Source: Acidobacteriota bacterium (GTDB lineage: Bacteria; Acidobacteriota; Terriglobia; Acidiferrales; UBA7541). From it: a stretch of DNA of 5,448 nt. A program made the position numbers and the translations under genes. Of this stretch, positions 1 through 5,448 are shown one piece after another. Positions within the stretch are counted from its first letter, which is position 1. Every line of letters starts with the position of its first letter. The stretch spans positions 46,748 to 52,195 of the forward strand of contig QHYP01000105.1 in assembly GCA_003224195.1 (NCBI GenBank), read 5' to 3'. The notes under the pieces are model-generated. The model saw only the letters and a list, made by a program, of their open reading frames with translations. It had not been told where the DNA came from and searched no databases.

Positions 1-1062
1 CGCCAGGAACACGCTGAGAATCCCCGCAAACAAGAAGAGCAACATGCCTTCGGCAAATAACAGCCGCAACACGCGCCCACGGGTGGCGCCGAGAGCGAGA
101 CGCACTGCAATTTCCTTCTGCCGCGCCGCTCCACGTGCCAGCAGCAGATTCGCCACGTTCCCGCACGCGATGAGCTGGAGCAGTCCAACGCAGAGCAGCA
201 GCAATTCCAGAAAGCGCCGCAATTCCGCCCGGTCATCGGACCACAGACCCACACCTTCGACGAGCGTGACCGTCCGCACGTGGTTGGTCACCGGATATGC
301 CTGGGCCAGACGCGCGGCGACTGTATTCACCTCGGCCTGCGCCGCCCGGAGGGATACCTGCGGCTTTAGCCGCCCGAAAATGCGAAGCCATCCGTTGGCC
401 CGGTTCCGCAAGGTGTCCGGGGACATCCGCGGCATTGCGATGGGCTCAAGGGAAATCGCCAGCCACAAATCGGTTTGCGCTTGCGGTTGCGTGCCGCGGA
501 ATTCTCTCGCGGCCACTCCCGCCACGGTGAAACTATGCCCGTTCAAGTGAATCGTCTTGCCCGCCACGTGCGAATCGCCGCCGAACGCCCGTTGCCAGAA
601 CGCATGACTCAGCACGGCGACGGGCTCGCTTCTTCCTTCGCGGTCATCCTCTTCCGCGATAAGCCGGCCCGCTGCGGGTTTTACTCCCAGAACGTCGAAG
701 TAATTTCCGGAAACGAGCTCGCTGGCCACGCGCTCAACGAGCGGCCCCTCGGCGAAGCTGAGCCGTGTGCTGGCTTCGGCAACGACTCCGGAAAAGCTCT
801 TCAGTTGTTCTCGATAATCCAAGTAGTCGGGATAGCCCATATCGCCGAGCAGTTGCCCGGCTTGCCATCGCTCAAATGTGACCAGCTCGTTCGGCCGCGC
901 TAGACCAGGGAGGGCGCGCAGCAGTACAGCGTCCATAAGGCTGAAGATGGCCGTATTCGCGCCGATGCCCACACTTAGTGCCAGGATCGATACCGAGGTG
1001 AACAAGGGGCTACGTCGCAGCATGCGCAGGGCGAAGCGAAAATCTTGGAAGAGATAGTTCAA
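1..1062 (-). CDS. ADOP-type MacB/FtsX permease, N-terminal part (3' end outside window)
   Basis: Inner-membrane permease of the MacB/FtsX superfamily. MacB_PCD proteins work with an ABC ATPase to drive mechanotransmission or export; the ADOP branch is usually encoded without an ATPase, and its substrate is unknown. The 354 visible residues begin MNYLFQDFRFALRMLRRSP, followed by TM1 (about 21-48, with GIGANTAIFSLMDAVLL). A periplasmic MacB_PCD-like domain follows (about 50-255; YPDYLDYREQLKSFSG at 78-92, SGNYFDVLGVKPAAGR at 118-133). TM2 is at about 284-306 (IACGNVANLLLARGA), then the conserved cytoplasmic loop (RQKEIAVRLALGATRGR, 314-330) and the start of TM3. ADOP proteins are usually around 800 residues, so over half is missing. 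The start is taken as TTG at 1062, because the frame upstream reaches a stop at 1126-1128 without an ATG or GTG; only a weak GGTGG lies upstream. No ATPase gene lies on the upstream side, which fits an orphan permease. The family call is firm; the exact start is less so. Confidence 0.9.
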   Translation of the reverse strand, partial: MNYLFQDFRFALRMLRRSPLFTSVSILALSVGIGANTAIFSLMDAVLLRALPGLARPNELVTFERWQAGQLLGDMGYPDYLDYREQLKSFSGVVAEASTRLSFAEGPLVERVASELVSGNYFDVLGVKPAAGRLIAEEDDREGRSEPVAVLSHAFWQRAFGGDSHVAGKTIHLNGHSFTVAGVAAREFRGTQPQAQTDLWLAISLEPIAMPRMSPDTLRNRANGWLRIFGRLKPQVSLRAAQAEVNTVAARLAQAYPVTNHVRTVTLVEGVGLWSDDRAELRRFLELLLLCVGLLQLIACGNVANLLLARGAARQKEIAVRLALGATRGRVLRLLFAEGMLLFLFAGILSVFLA

Positions 1063-1124
1063 TGCGCGCCACCGTCTTTTTACGCGAACGTACTGCCCAT
1101 AAGGACGCCTATCGAGTCGCTTTT

Positions 1125-1161
1125 GTTAACACATGGCCGCCGCCATGACCGTCGTTAACAC
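1125..1161. promoter_or_regulatory. Operator-like repeats in divergent intergenic region
   Basis: The 167 bases between the divergent permease and secreted-protein genes contain two exact copies of GTTAACAC (1125-1132 and 1154-1161), 29 bases apart. Between them is an inverted repeat, CATGGC-CGCC-GCCATG (1132-1147). GTTAAC is itself palindromic, and TTAACA matches the sigma-70 -35 consensus at 5 of 6 positions, but I found no good -10 at 16-18 bases from either copy on either strand. A regulator binding site is plausible from position and symmetry only; no known operator is recognised. Confidence 0.3.
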
Positions 1162-1218
1162 TTGCGCTCGCACCGCGTCTTGATAGTTGCTGCGCGGCCA
1201 CAGGAAACCGTGCGCAAC

Positions 1219-1224
1219 AGGAGG
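1219..1224 (+). promoter_or_regulatory. Ribosome binding site of the 232-residue secreted protein
   Basis: AGGAGG is a full Shine-Dalgarno core five bases before the ATG at 1230. It decides the start of this gene and supports it being translated. Confidence 0.8.
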
Positions 1225-1229
1225 CTGCC

Positions 1230-1928
1230 ATGAAGCGCGAATGGATCACAGGGATCGTGATTGGCTTGGCCGTTTCGATCATTCTTTCATTGTTTGCGCC
1301 GCTGGCGCAGGCGGGCCCGCAGCTCATCTGCTGGCCGTTCGACATCGGTGCGGCAAAGTCTCTGCCGTGGGGCGGCAGCGGATGGCACGATGCGCAAGCA
1401 GACTACGATGTGAACCGCCTTGCCGTCGATACCCTTGCTTTGCTCACACCCGACGCGCTGGTCTTGGTGCGCATGGAGACATTGCGCCGCGCCGCGATCT
1501 ATGCAGAGAGAGATTCGCGCGCCGCGCAGGAACTTCTCTCCAAGCTGCAAGCACGCGCCGACGCGGCGAAATCCGACGCCCTGGCGCTATTTGATTTGGG
1601 CTATTTTGCCGAAGCCTACCGGCAAACGGGAATGATGCGGAATTCCAGTCCGCCCACTGGAGTCAGCAAGATCAACGGCTATGAACTCGTTCAACGGGCC
1701 CTGGCTCTGCGCGGCTCCGATGGACAGATGGAGTTTGCCGCGGCCCTGGTAGCCTCGGCCGTGGCGCGGCGCGATGCCATCAATGGACATCTGGCCCAGG
1801 CCGCCGCGAACGCCGACGACGGCTCGCTTCTGGCGAAGAATCTGATGAGCCACGCCCACCTGTTCCAGATCCACGCGGGCACGCTGGCAGAATTCCGCTC
1901 CCAGTTGGTGGCCGCGAAGACCAATTAA
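1230..1928 (+). CDS. Secreted helical protein of unknown function
   Basis: 232 residues; no named family recognised. The N-terminus has a Sec signal peptide: charged MKRE, hydrophobic core at about 6-26, and a likely cleavage after AQA at 28. The mature protein should be periplasmic or extracellular. It opens with PQLICWPFDIGAAKSLPW (30-47), holding the protein's only cysteine (C34). The residue before it is Ile, so this is not a lipobox. The rest is strongly alpha-helical and Ala/Leu-rich (about 62-132 and 150-228), suggesting a repeat-like helical bundle, but no clean TPR consensus is visible. The start is fixed by AGGAGG five bases upstream. It diverges from the permease and converges on the M28 gene with 17 bases between stop codons and no obvious terminator. 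The signal peptide, strong RBS and unbroken frame argue for a real gene; function cannot be stated. Confidence 0.85.
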   Translation: MKREWITGIVIGLAVSIILSLFAPLAQAGPQLICWPFDIGAAKSLPWGGSGWHDAQADYDVNRLAVDTLALLTPDALVLVRMETLRRAAIYAERDSRAAQELLSKLQARADAAKSDALALFDLGYFAEAYRQTGMMRNSSPPTGVSKINGYELVQRALALRGSDGQMEFAAALVASAVARRDAINGHLAQAAANADDGSLLAKNLMSHAHLFQIHAGTLAEFRSQLVAAKTN

Positions 1929-1945
1929 TATGCCGCGCTCCTCTC

Positions 1946-3556
1946 TCAGTTGTCTCCGCCGGCATAGCGCCGGAAAAACGAATCGACATGCCACTGCGGC
2001 CGCGCGTCGAAATTCGCGGCCGTAATCAAGAGCTGCCGCACAACCTCTTCGTACAGCGCCGCGGCTCCCAGGTCAACCGGCTGGTTGAGGTCGTCCGAGG
2101 GCGCGTGGTAGCGGTTCGTGAGCCACTCTTTGAAGATTTTCTGCTCCGGCGAGCCGAGCTCGAACCCGACGTCCATTTTCACCGCCGGGATGCCGTGCCG
2201 AATGAAGTTGTACTGGTCGCTGCGGATAAAGGAGTTCCGCAAGGGCTCCGGGTCGGGAATCGCGCGGACGCCCAAAGACTGCGCGATGGCGCCGGCGCGG
2301 TCGCCGAGATCGGAATCCGCCAGGCCCAGCACCTTGAGGAATTTCAGAGGCACGATGGGCAGGAACATATCAATGTTCACGTCCGCGATCATGGATTTGC
2401 GAGCGACGCTCGGGTGAGCAACGAAGTACTTCGAGCCCAGCAACCCTTTCTCTTCCGCGGTCACAAACACGAACAGGATTCCGCGGCGAACTTTTTCCGG
2501 ATGCGCTTTGAACGACGCCGCAATGTCGAGCAGCGCGGCCGTGCCCGAGCCGTCGTCCATCGCGCCGTTGTAGATGCGGTCGCCGTTGATCGGCTCGCCG
2601 ATGCCGACGTGGTCGGTGTGCGCCGAGAGCACGACATATTCATTCTTGAGCTGCGGGTCGCTCCCCGGCAGCCTGGCGATGATGTTCGCCGACTCGACGG
2701 AGGACGTTTTCACGCGAGCGCGGGCTTTGATGGAAACCGAGAGAGGAAAACGCGGGAGCGGCTTGCGGTCCTTGGCCAAATCCGCGAGTTCGGCGAAACT
2801 ATGGCCCGAGCCGGTGAAAAGGGTTTCAGCCTTCGCCGGGTTGAAGGTGAGCGCGAGCTTTTCGCCCGGCGTTTCGTAGAACTCGGGATCGGCTAACTCC
2901 ATGGAAGGGTGCGCGCGGTTCAGCGACATGCGCGACCACGGAATGTCCATCGAAGCGGGATTCGGAATCGTGATGATCCCGATGGCGCCCGCCTGGCGGA
3001 ATGGCTTCCAGCGTTCGCCTGCCGACTGGTAGTGCGAAGCCAGAGCGCCGGGAATGTCCGCAGGGGAGCCGCTGAGGAGAACGGCGACTTTGCCTTTCAA
3101 GTCGAGGCCGGCGAGATCGTTGTAGCTCTTTTCGGGGACAACGAGGCCGTAGCCGACAAAGACGAGCGGCGCCTGAATTGGGTCGGGCGAGAGGTCCACG
3201 CGCGTGCTGAAAAAGGCTTCTTCGCCGAGAGTGAGCAGCTCGACGGCTGCGTTGCGCACCAGGGCGAGGCTGGAATCCTTCTCGATGATTTCGCGGGAAA
3301 TGAATTTGACGGGCTGGTAGAAGCCATTCGTCCCCGCGGGCTCGAGGCCTGCCTGCTTCAGTTGCTCGACAATATACGCTTGAGCTTTGCGCAGACCCTC
3401 GCTGCCCGTCTCGCGGCCTTCCATGCTGTCGTCGGCGACGACTTTTACGTGTTCCCACCACGCCTTCCCGTCGAAGTGAGTGACGGGCGGCTGCTGCGCG
3501 CCGGCGGCAAAAGCGACGGCAACCAGAGCGAAAAGCAAGGGAATCAGTTTACGCAT
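1946..3556 (-). CDS. Secreted M28 family zinc aminopeptidase with PA-like insert
   Basis: 536-residue metallopeptidase of family M28, whose members use two zinc ions to remove N-terminal amino acids or act as carboxypeptidases; here the role is probably peptide scavenging outside the cytoplasm. Residues 1-20 are a signal peptide with likely cleavage after AGA. An N-terminal helical segment (about 30-75, with DDSMEGRETGSEG) and a PA-like domain (about 128-270, with VFVGYGLVVPEK and FRQAGAIGIITI) precede the catalytic domain (about 288-515). Expected metal and catalytic residues are all present: H313 and D315 in SAHTDHVG, bridging D334 in GAMDDGSG, general base E368 and ligand E369 in TAEEKGLLGS, D396 in NIDMF, and H484 in RYHAPSDD. 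The ATG at 3556 is chosen because it starts the signal peptide and has GGAGG eight bases upstream; the frame stays open to 3967 but that extension runs into repeats. Stop TGA at 1948-1946. Exact substrate is unknown. Confidence 0.95.
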   Translation of the reverse strand: MRKLIPLLFALVAVAFAAGAQQPPVTHFDGKAWWEHVKVVADDSMEGRETGSEGLRKAQAYIVEQLKQAGLEPAGTNGFYQPVKFISREIIEKDSSLALVRNAAVELLTLGEEAFFSTRVDLSPDPIQAPLVFVGYGLVVPEKSYNDLAGLDLKGKVAVLLSGSPADIPGALASHYQSAGERWKPFRQAGAIGIITIPNPASMDIPWSRMSLNRAHPSMELADPEFYETPGEKLALTFNPAKAETLFTGSGHSFAELADLAKDRKPLPRFPLSVSIKARARVKTSSVESANIIARLPGSDPQLKNEYVVLSAHTDHVGIGEPINGDRIYNGAMDDGSGTAALLDIAASFKAHPEKVRRGILFVFVTAEEKGLLGSKYFVAHPSVARKSMIADVNIDMFLPIVPLKFLKVLGLADSDLGDRAGAIAQSLGVRAIPDPEPLRNSFIRSDQYNFIRHGIPAVKMDVGFELGSPEQKIFKEWLTNRYHAPSDDLNQPVDLGAAALYEEVVRQLLITAANFDARPQWHVDSFFRRYAGGDN

Positions 3557-3564
3557 GAACGAGT

Positions 3565-3570
3565 CCTCCA
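3565..3570 (-). promoter_or_regulatory. Ribosome binding site of the M28 peptidase
   Basis: TGGAGG on the minus strand, with eight bases between GGAGG and the ATG at 3556. It settles the start in favour of the signal-peptide methionine rather than the in-frame ATG at 3967. Confidence 0.75.
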
Positions 3571-3596
3571 GGCGGATAGGCGGCCAGAAGGGAGGA

Positions 3597-3626
3597 AATA
3601 TAGCAAGGCGCGGGCGAAACTGGGAA
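3597..3626 (-). promoter_or_regulatory. Candidate sigma-70-type promoter of the M28 gene
   Basis: On the minus strand, TTCCCA (3626-3621; 4 of 6 to the -35 consensus) is followed after 18 bases by TATATT (3602-3597; 5 of 6 to the -10 consensus). The -10 is preceded by TGC, giving an extended -10. Transcription would begin about 34 bases before the start codon, leaving room for the GGAGG site. Assigned by eye from E. coli-like consensus, so moderate confidence at best. Confidence 0.45.
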
Positions 3627-3654
3627 CACGAAACCGGCAAGACAAAATTTGAGA

Positions 3655-3712
3655 GGCCCCTCGGTGTTGCGCTTCTCGGGGCCCGCATCTCCCTCCGGAT
3701 GGGGAGTACCCC
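3655..3712. repeat. GC-rich block of overlapping short hairpins
   Basis: GGCCCC (3655-3660) pairs with GGGGCC (3678-3683) around a 17-base loop. CTCCC (3689-3693) pairs with GGGAG within 3702-3706 around TCCGGATG. GGGG (3701-3704) can alternatively pair with the C run that starts at 3709. The block sits upstream of the likely M28 promoter and directly beside the degenerate repeat array. It is probably a mobile or dispersed intergenic repeat rather than a leader structure; no T tract makes it a convincing terminator on either strand. Confidence 0.4.
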
Positions 3713-3730
3713 CTCCTGCCACCCCTGGTG

Positions 3731-4030
3731 TTTTGCGCAAAGAGTGCGGGAGTGCTTGAAAACAAAGGCGTTGGCATTTCGAGCCGTGCAAAATAGTGCG
3801 CAAGAATTTGAAAAGAAAGAACTTGACTTGCTTTCGAGCGATGACCGGCGAACCGCAAGCTCCAGAATGGGAATTGTTGGTACACACCCGGCAATTTTCG
3901 TAAGAGTGGCAAGGAAAGGACTTAGAGGATACGGAAAATGAAAGAGTGCGCAAGCTCTTGAAAACAAAGACCGGGAATTGAGGATTTTCGTACGCGCTTC
4001 GTCTGCAAGAATGCAAATAAGTTGAGCGTG
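3731..4030. repeat. About six degenerate ~50-bp direct repeats
   Basis: Three good copies of a 28-base core start at 3741, 3793 and 3943. They share the pattern AGAGTGCGCAAG, three variable bases, then TTGAAAACAAAG; the first and second copies each match the third at 23 of 28 positions. Starts differ by 52 and 150 bases, that is one and three units of about 50. More decayed units fill the gap (CCGCAAGCTCCAGAAT near 3851; AGAGTGGCAAGGAAAG at 3903) and follow it (GCAAGAATGCAAATAAG near 4005). Several units open with TTTTCG or TTTCGA (3777, 3832, 3895, 3985). Units vary from about 42 to 62 bases, unlike a CRISPR array. This looks like an old tandem duplication or a degraded dispersed repeat. Confidence 0.6.
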
Positions 4031-4284
4031 AAGATACTGAAGGAGTTGGAAGGACCGCGTGGTGCATCACGTCGAAGATTACCACAGAGGAATAGAACGC
4101 CGAAGTGATTTTCAGCGAAGGGCTGTGGAAAAGCAGCGGAAGAGTAAAGACCAGGACGGCTAAAACCTTGCTAACGGCTTCCGGGCGGACTCGCTTCATC
4201 GCAAGCAAAGAGGACACGTTATCTCGCGGGAACCGGGGGCAGGGCCGACCGCAAGCCGGTTGGCCGCGCGGCAGAAATGGGGAG
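4031..4284. other. Intergenic stretch without a supported gene
   Basis: Nothing convincing is encoded in these 254 bases. The plus strand is purine-rich through the repeats and much of this stretch, which removes stop codons from the minus strand and leaves a long but poor reading frame there. The one point of note is a minus-strand ATG at 4199 followed by a signal-peptide-like sequence (MKRVRPEAVSK, then VLAVLVFTLPLLF). It has no Shine-Dalgarno site and continues into the repeats; it could be the vestige of a secreted-protein gene or chance. Confidence 0.4.
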
Positions 4285-4290
4285 GAGATA

Positions 4291-4330
4291 AAGAGAAAAG
4301 CCCCACTCCTGCCTGCGGCACGAATGGGGC
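4291..4330 (-). terminator. Rho-independent terminator after the TPR-like gene
   Basis: GCCCCA (4300-4305) pairs with TGGGGC (4325-4330). Two more paired segments follow inside, TC/GA and TGCC/GGCA, separated by single mismatches and closing on a three-base loop. Read on the minus strand, the stem is followed by TTTTCTCTTT, a good U tract. It lies about 70 bases past the stop codon of the minus-strand gene at 4401-4997 and would end its transcript before the M28 region. The hairpin might also be one copy of a dispersed palindrome serving as a terminator. Confidence 0.6.
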
Positions 4331-4400
4331 ACCCGGCCAATGCCACCCGCCCCTTGTTAAAGTTATTTAATTGAGTAGGATCCACACTAACCCAGACAAC

Positions 4401-4997
4401 TCAGTCTTCGAGGGGATCTGGGGAGCGGCGTCGCCTCGGCGGATTAGCTTCCCCCTCCTTGATCGTGGATACGGCCCTCGAAATATCTGCAAGGTCTGGC
4501 TCGCCCGGCAACCCGAGCACCTGCCAAGACTTCTGCGCAGCCCTGGCACACAGTGTTCGATCTTCTGCCGTCAGAACCTCTTGGGCTCTCAGCCTCAGAA
4601 GCTTCTGCAGAGCCGTTCCCCCTGAAATGCCTTCTCCTTCTATGCAAGTTCGGAGTGCTGTTTGATACCACGATACCGCTTCGTTGACACTCTCCCGCTT
4701 TTCGGAGACACAGCCGAGGGAGAGTTCGTGTACATACCTTCCGTAGGTGGGACCGACGAGCGAGCGGGCCGTCCGGAGGTCCTCCTCAGCACCTTTGAGG
4801 TCTCCAAGTTCTTCCCTAAGATCTGCCCTCATACCGAGGGCATCGCTGCGTAGTTCGGGGTTCCTTTCTCGTGCAAGGAAAGCCTCAACTTCAGACAGGG
4901 CAGCCGCAAAATCTCGTCCCCGCATCAGCGATGCGACTTTTCGCATCACCTCGTTCCAACCGATCCAGGCCGAGTCCAGCTTTTGGTTCTCGGTCAT
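4401..4997 (-). CDS. TPR-like helical protein of unknown role
   Basis: 198 residues, no signal peptide or membrane segment, so probably cytoplasmic. The protein is almost wholly helical. Residues 16-42 (VASLMRGRDFAAALSEVEAF), 51-80 (ALGMRADLREELGDLKGAEE and on) and 86-119 (with NEAVSWYQTALRT) have the Ala/Gly/Tyr/Leu spacing of tetratricopeptide repeats, and 128-160 forms a further helical segment. The tail (185-198) is Pro/Arg-rich and ends acidic. TPR proteins usually bind peptides or other proteins; the partner cannot be read from the sequence. The ATG at 4997 is the first possible start, since an in-frame TAG lies just upstream (5001-5003). Its Shine-Dalgarno is weak (TGGA). A terminator follows at 4291-4330. 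A same-strand gene ends at 5298, so this gene may belong with it, for example as a partner or immunity protein; that is speculation. Confidence 0.8.
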   Translation of the reverse strand: MTENQKLDSAWIGWNEVMRKVASLMRGRDFAAALSEVEAFLARERNPELRSDALGMRADLREELGDLKGAEEDLRTARSLVGPTYGRYVHELSLGCVSEKRESVNEAVSWYQTALRTCIEGEGISGGTALQKLLRLRAQEVLTAEDRTLCARAAQKSWQVLGLPGEPDLADISRAVSTIKEGEANPPRRRRSPDPLED

Positions 4998-5014
4998 AGG
5001 CTACATCCAGGACA

Positions 5015-5020
5015 CTTATA
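5015..5020 (-). promoter_or_regulatory. Possible -10 element for the TPR-like gene
   Basis: TATAAG on the minus strand matches the -10 consensus at 5 of 6 positions and ends 17 bases before the ATG at 4997, implying a leader of only about 10 bases. The sequence at -35 distance (CTGCCC) is poor, so this is tentative. Confidence 0.3.
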
Positions 5021-5128
5021 TTCAGGCCGGGCGGATGGGGCAGCGTTCCCGGTTTTGGGTTTTTGCTTGGCGAGATGACACGCGGAAAGGATACCATTTT
5101 TGGATTTCACTGCAGAGAATCGAGGCGA

Positions 5129-5159
5129 GGGTGGCTTTCGCCCTTATCGAAGGCCACCC
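5129..5159. repeat. 12-bp intergenic stem-loop
   Basis: GGGTGGC (5129-5135) pairs with GCCACCC (5153-5159). The stem continues with TTTCG against CGAAG, closing on the seven-base loop CCCTTAT. As plus-strand RNA this gives 12 pairs with one G-U wobble; the minus-strand RNA would have a C-A mismatch there. Neither side has a T tract, so it is not a standard terminator. It could be a dispersed palindromic element or an RNA structure upstream of the TPR-like gene. Confidence 0.55.
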
Positions 5160-5297
5160 CGGATGGTCTTAGCGCCTTAAGCCTCTGCCACCCGCGGAGA
5201 AGCCCGATCATTTCACGTCGATGTTACCCCGAAAAATCAAAGGCCCCATCCTCAAAAACCGAGGGTTGAGCACCCATCTATGATGGCGTCGGCTCTG

Positions 5298-5448
5298 TCA
5301 AGAGACACGAAGAGCGTCCGAACCTGGGGGTTCGTTATTCTCTTCACCTAAAAGGAACTCTTCTCTCTCTTTCATTTCGACCAAGGCTCGCTTCGTGAAT
5401 CCAGCGGTGGAATCTGGTTCCACCAACCATCTATTCGGTCCCCGCACT
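5298..5448 (-). CDS. Probable C-terminal end of an unidentified protein (5' part outside window)
   Basis: An open minus-strand frame enters from the right edge (first full codon 5447-5445) and runs 49 codons to TGA at 5300-5298. The peptide starts VRGPNRWLVEPDSTAGFTKR and ends NNEPPGSDALRVS; it is polar, with a charged centre rich in Glu and Lys (ALVEMKEREEFLLGEE) and a flexible-looking tail. No family is recognised. It could be the end of a large protein, and its position upstream of the TPR-like gene leaves a toxin or effector role open, but nothing in these 49 residues shows that. A competing minus-strand frame is open for only 24 codons. The evidence is the open frame and protein-like composition only. 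Confidence 0.4.
   Translation of the reverse strand, partial: VRGPNRWLVEPDSTAGFTKRALVEMKEREEFLLGEENNEPPGSDALRVS

Larger units (their letters stand above)
4998..5297. other. 300-base intergenic region between two minus-strand genes
   Basis: No coding region is supported. It holds the possible -10 at 5015-5020, the 12-bp stem-loop at 5129-5159, and a small hairpin CCATC-TAT-GATGG (5274-5286) soon after the stop codon of the right-edge gene. No T tract follows that hairpin on the minus strand, so it is not a clear terminator. The gap is long enough for the TPR-like gene to have its own promoter. Confidence 0.5.

Noticed and set aside
44..903. Plus-strand open frames across the left edge (168 and 142 codons)
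   Set aside because: They are antisense to the permease, whose minus-strand reading has clear family motifs throughout.
1959..1973. CCGGC-ATAGC-GCCGG hairpin followed by AAAAA as a terminator between the convergent genes
   Set aside because: It lies inside the end of the M28 coding sequence, and the A run is on the wrong side for termination on either strand.
1988..2896. 302-codon plus-strand open frame, and a second one of 247 codons at 2909-3652
   Set aside because: Both lie antisense to the M28 gene, are Arg/Ala/Gly-rich as expected for shadows of a GC-rich gene, and show no domain. The M28 reading has all catalytic residues and a signal peptide.
3557..3967. In-frame 137-codon upstream extension of the M28 protein
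   Set aside because: It would place the signal peptide internally, runs through the GC block and repeats, and lacks a ribosome binding site, whereas GGAGG precedes the ATG at 3556.
3731..4030. CRISPR array
   Set aside because: Units drift in sequence and length (about 42-62 bases), spacers are not distinct, and no cas gene is present in the window.
5047..5067. Plus-strand terminator at CCC-GGTTTT-GGG followed by TTTTT
   Set aside because: The stem is only three pairs and no plus-strand gene lies upstream.
5319..5334. CGAACC-TGGG-GGTTCG hairpin resembling a tRNA T arm
   Set aside because: No acceptor, D or anticodon arm can be built around it on either strand, and it lies inside the right-edge reading frame.
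5374..5446. Alternative minus-strand frame at the right edge (CGDRIDGWWNQ...)
   Set aside because: It is open for only 24 codons before TGA, against 49 in the chosen frame. It cannot be fully excluded without sequence to the right.

Overview
The window looks like chromosomal DNA of a GC-rich Acidobacteriota bacterium. The main reason is the partial gene at the left edge, whose protein has the layout and wording of the ADOP (acidobacterial duplicated orphan permease) branch of the MacB/FtsX permeases. The secreted M28 peptidase and a secreted protein of unknown function fit that assignment but do not prove it. Taxonomy is inferred from protein resemblance only.

Layout. 1-1062, minus strand: N-terminal 354 residues of an ADOP-type permease, running off the left edge. 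1063-1229: divergent intergenic region with an operator-like arrangement of two GTTAACAC direct repeats around a small inverted repeat. 1230-1928, plus strand: 232-residue secreted helical protein of unknown function with a strong Shine-Dalgarno site. 1946-3556, minus strand: 536-residue secreted M28 zinc aminopeptidase with a PA-like insert and a complete metal-binding set; it converges on the previous gene with 17 bases between stop codons. 3557-4400: an 844-base stretch with no convincing gene. It holds the M28 promoter, a GC-rich hairpin block, about six degenerate ~50-bp direct repeats, featureless DNA, and a Rho-independent terminator for the gene to its right. 4401-4997, minus strand: 198-residue cytoplasmic TPR-like protein. 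4998-5297: intergenic, with a 12-bp stem-loop. 5298-5448, minus strand: probable C-terminal end of a gene that enters from the right edge.

How the genes relate. The permease, the unknown secreted protein and the peptidase are all envelope or exported proteins, but their orientations (divergent, then convergent) mean they do not form an operon. The TPR-like gene and the right-edge gene run in the same direction about 300 bases apart and may belong to a separate accessory unit.

I do not see a clearly new system. The two places most worth a second look are the degenerate repeat block in the long non-coding stretch and the right-hand pair (unknown C-terminus plus TPR-like protein).
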